This document shows positions 62,275-64,000 of a DNA stretch of 64,000 nt, piece after piece. The position numbers and the translations under genes are program-made. Source of the stretch: Gracilaria domingensis (Eukaryota > Rhodophyta > Florideophyceae > Gracilariales > Gracilariaceae). The notes below the pieces were generated by a model that was given only the letters and a program-made list of their open reading frames with translations, made no database searches and was not told the DNA's origin. The stretch spans positions 146,983-210,982 of the forward strand of contig VCMS01000003.1 in assembly GCA_022539475.1 (NCBI GenBank), written 5' to 3'. How positions within the stretch are numbered: the stretch's first letter is position 1; each line of letters opens with the position of its first letter.

Positions 62275-63553
62275 GGCCACAGCATCATATCATAGTTCAT
62301 TAGTTAGGAGCCAGGAGAGGGATATGAGTCCATAAAATTGTCATATACAGGAGGATTAAAGGCAGCAGTGGGTAAAGCAATCAGCGCATAAGAAACCTAT
62401 ATATTTGTTCGTCGTTTGGAATAATGTAGCTCTTCTGTGATGGGGTTGTCAAACGAGGGGCACTTGGCGAAAACTCTTTGACTCTACTTTCAACGAAGAA
62501 GATCGAAGCCCAGCTAGTCCTCTGACGAAATAGAGGTGAAGAAGGCAAGGTGCAGCACCTTTCTGAGTTTTGTTCGCGAAGGAGCTTTCTGTCTAAACAC
62601 TTTATGTTTGCAAGCTTATTCCCAGACATATGGGAAACTTTCATATAATCATCTGCAAGATGTCATCAAGTCTTGAGGACTCATCAAGGTGATCAAAAGT
62701 CCAAAAGGAAAAGGAATCTTCGTTTAGCTCACTCTCAGGTTAGATTCCTAACGCGAACCGTTAAAGAGTCCTTGTTATTGTTCATTATCGATTGTCATTA
62801 CGAGATGCCTCTGTTCTCGACGCCGCCATGGCCGTCAACGGCCTCCTGTTCATCTTGAATCACAACATGGCGCCTCCGTTTTGCCTGAACTTGGTGAAGC
62901 TATAAACATTTATTAGGGGGAACCGGAAGATTGTCTTCAATGCAACTGATGATACTGGGCCTCCCGGAGCTGAACTTTGGCCCGGGTTTTATAGTGAAGG
63001 GGACCGCTCGGGTTATGAGAATCGATATCCACCAATCACTAATTGTTTGCGTCCATGTCTGGGGATCAAAGTGGTCAAATAGCACGAATTAACTCACGTT
63101 AGGATATGAACAAAGAAATCGTGTTGGAGTGAAGGTCAAACTCCAACAGAGTTTGTCGAGGGGGTCCGGAACTTGAGCACCAATGAAAGAAAAAGACCTA
63201 CGTAGACGTTTGACCACGATGACAGTCTCTCAGGCAGAGCAGGTAAGCTTTAGTATGGAGTTTTCGGACAATATGGTTCCGTGAATGACTTGGAGCTCGT
63301 GGGACGGCCGGGGTGCATGTGCGACAACTTGGGTGCCTTATCGTTCCCTGAAAATGAACCGCACTGGATGCCCACATGAGCTTAGCAACCAGGCTGATAG
63401 TGGCCCCATCTCGTCTACACTATGTTCATGACAGTTCCACGGTCGGAATAACGGGGGGCCGGTGCATACCACCAAATGATGGAGTGTTGGTCGGTTTGAA
63501 TTCGTTTCGCCCTCACTACGAATATTGTTCTCCGTGTACATTTTTCTCCGCCA
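62275..63553. other. Convergent spacer at the right side
   Basis: About 1.3 kb between the convergent UAH and L1-domain genes. A small hairpin occurs at 63123-63147 (GTTGGAGT, 9-nt loop, ACTCCAAC). No gene recognised. Confidence 0.5.
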
Positions 63554-64000
63554 CTACTTCGCATCAACTTTTGCTTTCTTCGCAGTCTGTACTTCGTTAT
63601 CTGGCGCGCTCTTCTCAGCCACGGTGTTTCCTCCAGGCAACGACAGATAAATCTGCACAGCGGGAGAGCGACAAGTTTTCAGACTAAGAGATTGGATGTT
63701 TTTCCATCCACCTTCGCAACGTCGAGCAATGCCATCAACAGCCATCAAAATATTTTCCACAAGTTGCTCTGCACTACAGTCAAGCCTACCCACCTTCAGA
63801 CTCGTGCAAGTGCCCTGTCTCGGACTGAACGGCGTGCTCTTCAGCGTTCTTTGAATTGAAGCTACCACATCTTTCCTCATATCCACTGCTAGTGGCATTA
63901 GCTTGGCCTGGAGGAAAGCATTGCCTAACAGATTTGGCATCATTGGGGCAACCCTGTTATCAACTAGAAACACATCGTACATTGTGCTGAATTCGCGCCT
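63554..64000 (-). CDS. Ribosomal-L1-domain protein (RSL1D1 / UTP30-CIC1 type), 5'-partial
   Basis: The frame runs off the right edge (RREFSTMYDVFLVDNRV from 64000 inward), so ATG 63982 is internal. About 149 codons are present, covering the C-terminal half of an L1 domain: YDVFLVDNRVAPMMPNLLGNAFLQAKLMPLAV, a SLKVGRLDCSAEQLVENI helix, GWKNIQSLSLKTCRSPAVQIYL and a Lys-rich tail. The FLVDxRV start and WKNIQSxxLKT block are typical of the nucleolar L1-domain proteins (yeast Utp30 and Cic1, human RSL1D1) rather than true ribosomal L1/L10a, which act in pre-ribosome assembly. With UTP20 this is the second ribosome-assembly factor in the window. Confidence 0.82.
   Translation of the reverse strand, partial: RREFSTMYDVFLVDNRVAPMMPNLLGNAFLQAKLMPLAVDMRKDVVASIQRTLKSTPFSPRQGTCTSLKVGRLDCSAEQLVENILMAVDGIARRCEGGWKNIQSLSLKTCRSPAVQIYLSLPGGNTVAEKSAPDNEVQTAKKAKVDAK

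Overview
This window is nuclear DNA of a photosynthetic eukaryote with few introns, most likely a red alga or a close relative of that plastid lineage. Support: three genes encode recognisable plastid proteins with N-terminal targeting extensions (adenylylsulfate reductase, ferredoxin-thioredoxin reductase variable chain, inorganic pyrophosphatase). Their presequences share an Ala-Phe motif near the N-terminus, as reported for red algal and glaucophyte transit peptides. A DUF4079-like membrane protein and a vanadium-haloperoxidase relative fit the same picture. Eukaryotic hallmarks include UTP20, BET3/TRAPPC3, NF-YA, DDX1, ER BiP with an HEEL tail, a GCFC/PAXBP1-type splicing factor and short GT-AG introns (75 and 93 bp seen clearly). 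The species cannot be named from sequence alone.

Layout. 0-4 kb: two tandem, related, unrecognised coiled-coil plus multi-pass membrane proteins. 4-8.4 kb: no convincing gene. 8.4-20.6 kb: a PH-AGC protein kinase (-) and UTP20 (+) diverge from an extreme GC-rich island; UTP20 carries a single-base frame break near its 3' end. 20.6-29 kb: a spliced sulfotransferase-like gene, a copia-type gag fragment, an 89-bp tandem repeat, a broken ethanolamine-phosphate cytidylyltransferase copy and L-2-hydroxyglutarate dehydrogenase. 31.5-40.3 kb: NF-YA(-)/BET3(+), an unknown protein(-)/APS reductase-glutaredoxin fusion(+), then DDX1(-); both head-to-head pairs again flank GC islands. 40.6-43.0 kb: a complete PIF/Harbinger DNA transposon with inverted ends and TTA target duplication, whose two genes each hold one internal stop. 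44-51.4 kb: FTR variable chain, DUF4079-like gene, BiP and a small unknown gene. 52.7-64 kb: haloperoxidase relative, GCFC protein, pyrophosphatase, ureidoglycolate amidohydrolase, and a ribosomal-L1-domain protein cut by the right edge.

Themes. Sulfur assimilation (APS reductase), redox control of the plastid (FTR), pyrophosphate removal (which pulls ATP sulfurylase and other reactions forward) and ureide nitrogen recovery are represented, beside ribosome assembly (UTP20, L1-domain protein), RNA processing (DDX1, GCFC) and secretory-pathway genes (BET3, BiP). These look like a normal eukaryotic mixture rather than a functional cluster. The AT-richer gene-poor stretches hold striking perfect or near-perfect hairpins and a dispersed palindromic motif that no gene explains. 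I found no clearly new multi-gene system. The best candidates for novelty are the tandem membrane-protein family, the APS reductase with a true glutaredoxin domain, the haloperoxidase relative lacking its PSGH histidine, and the hairpin loci.
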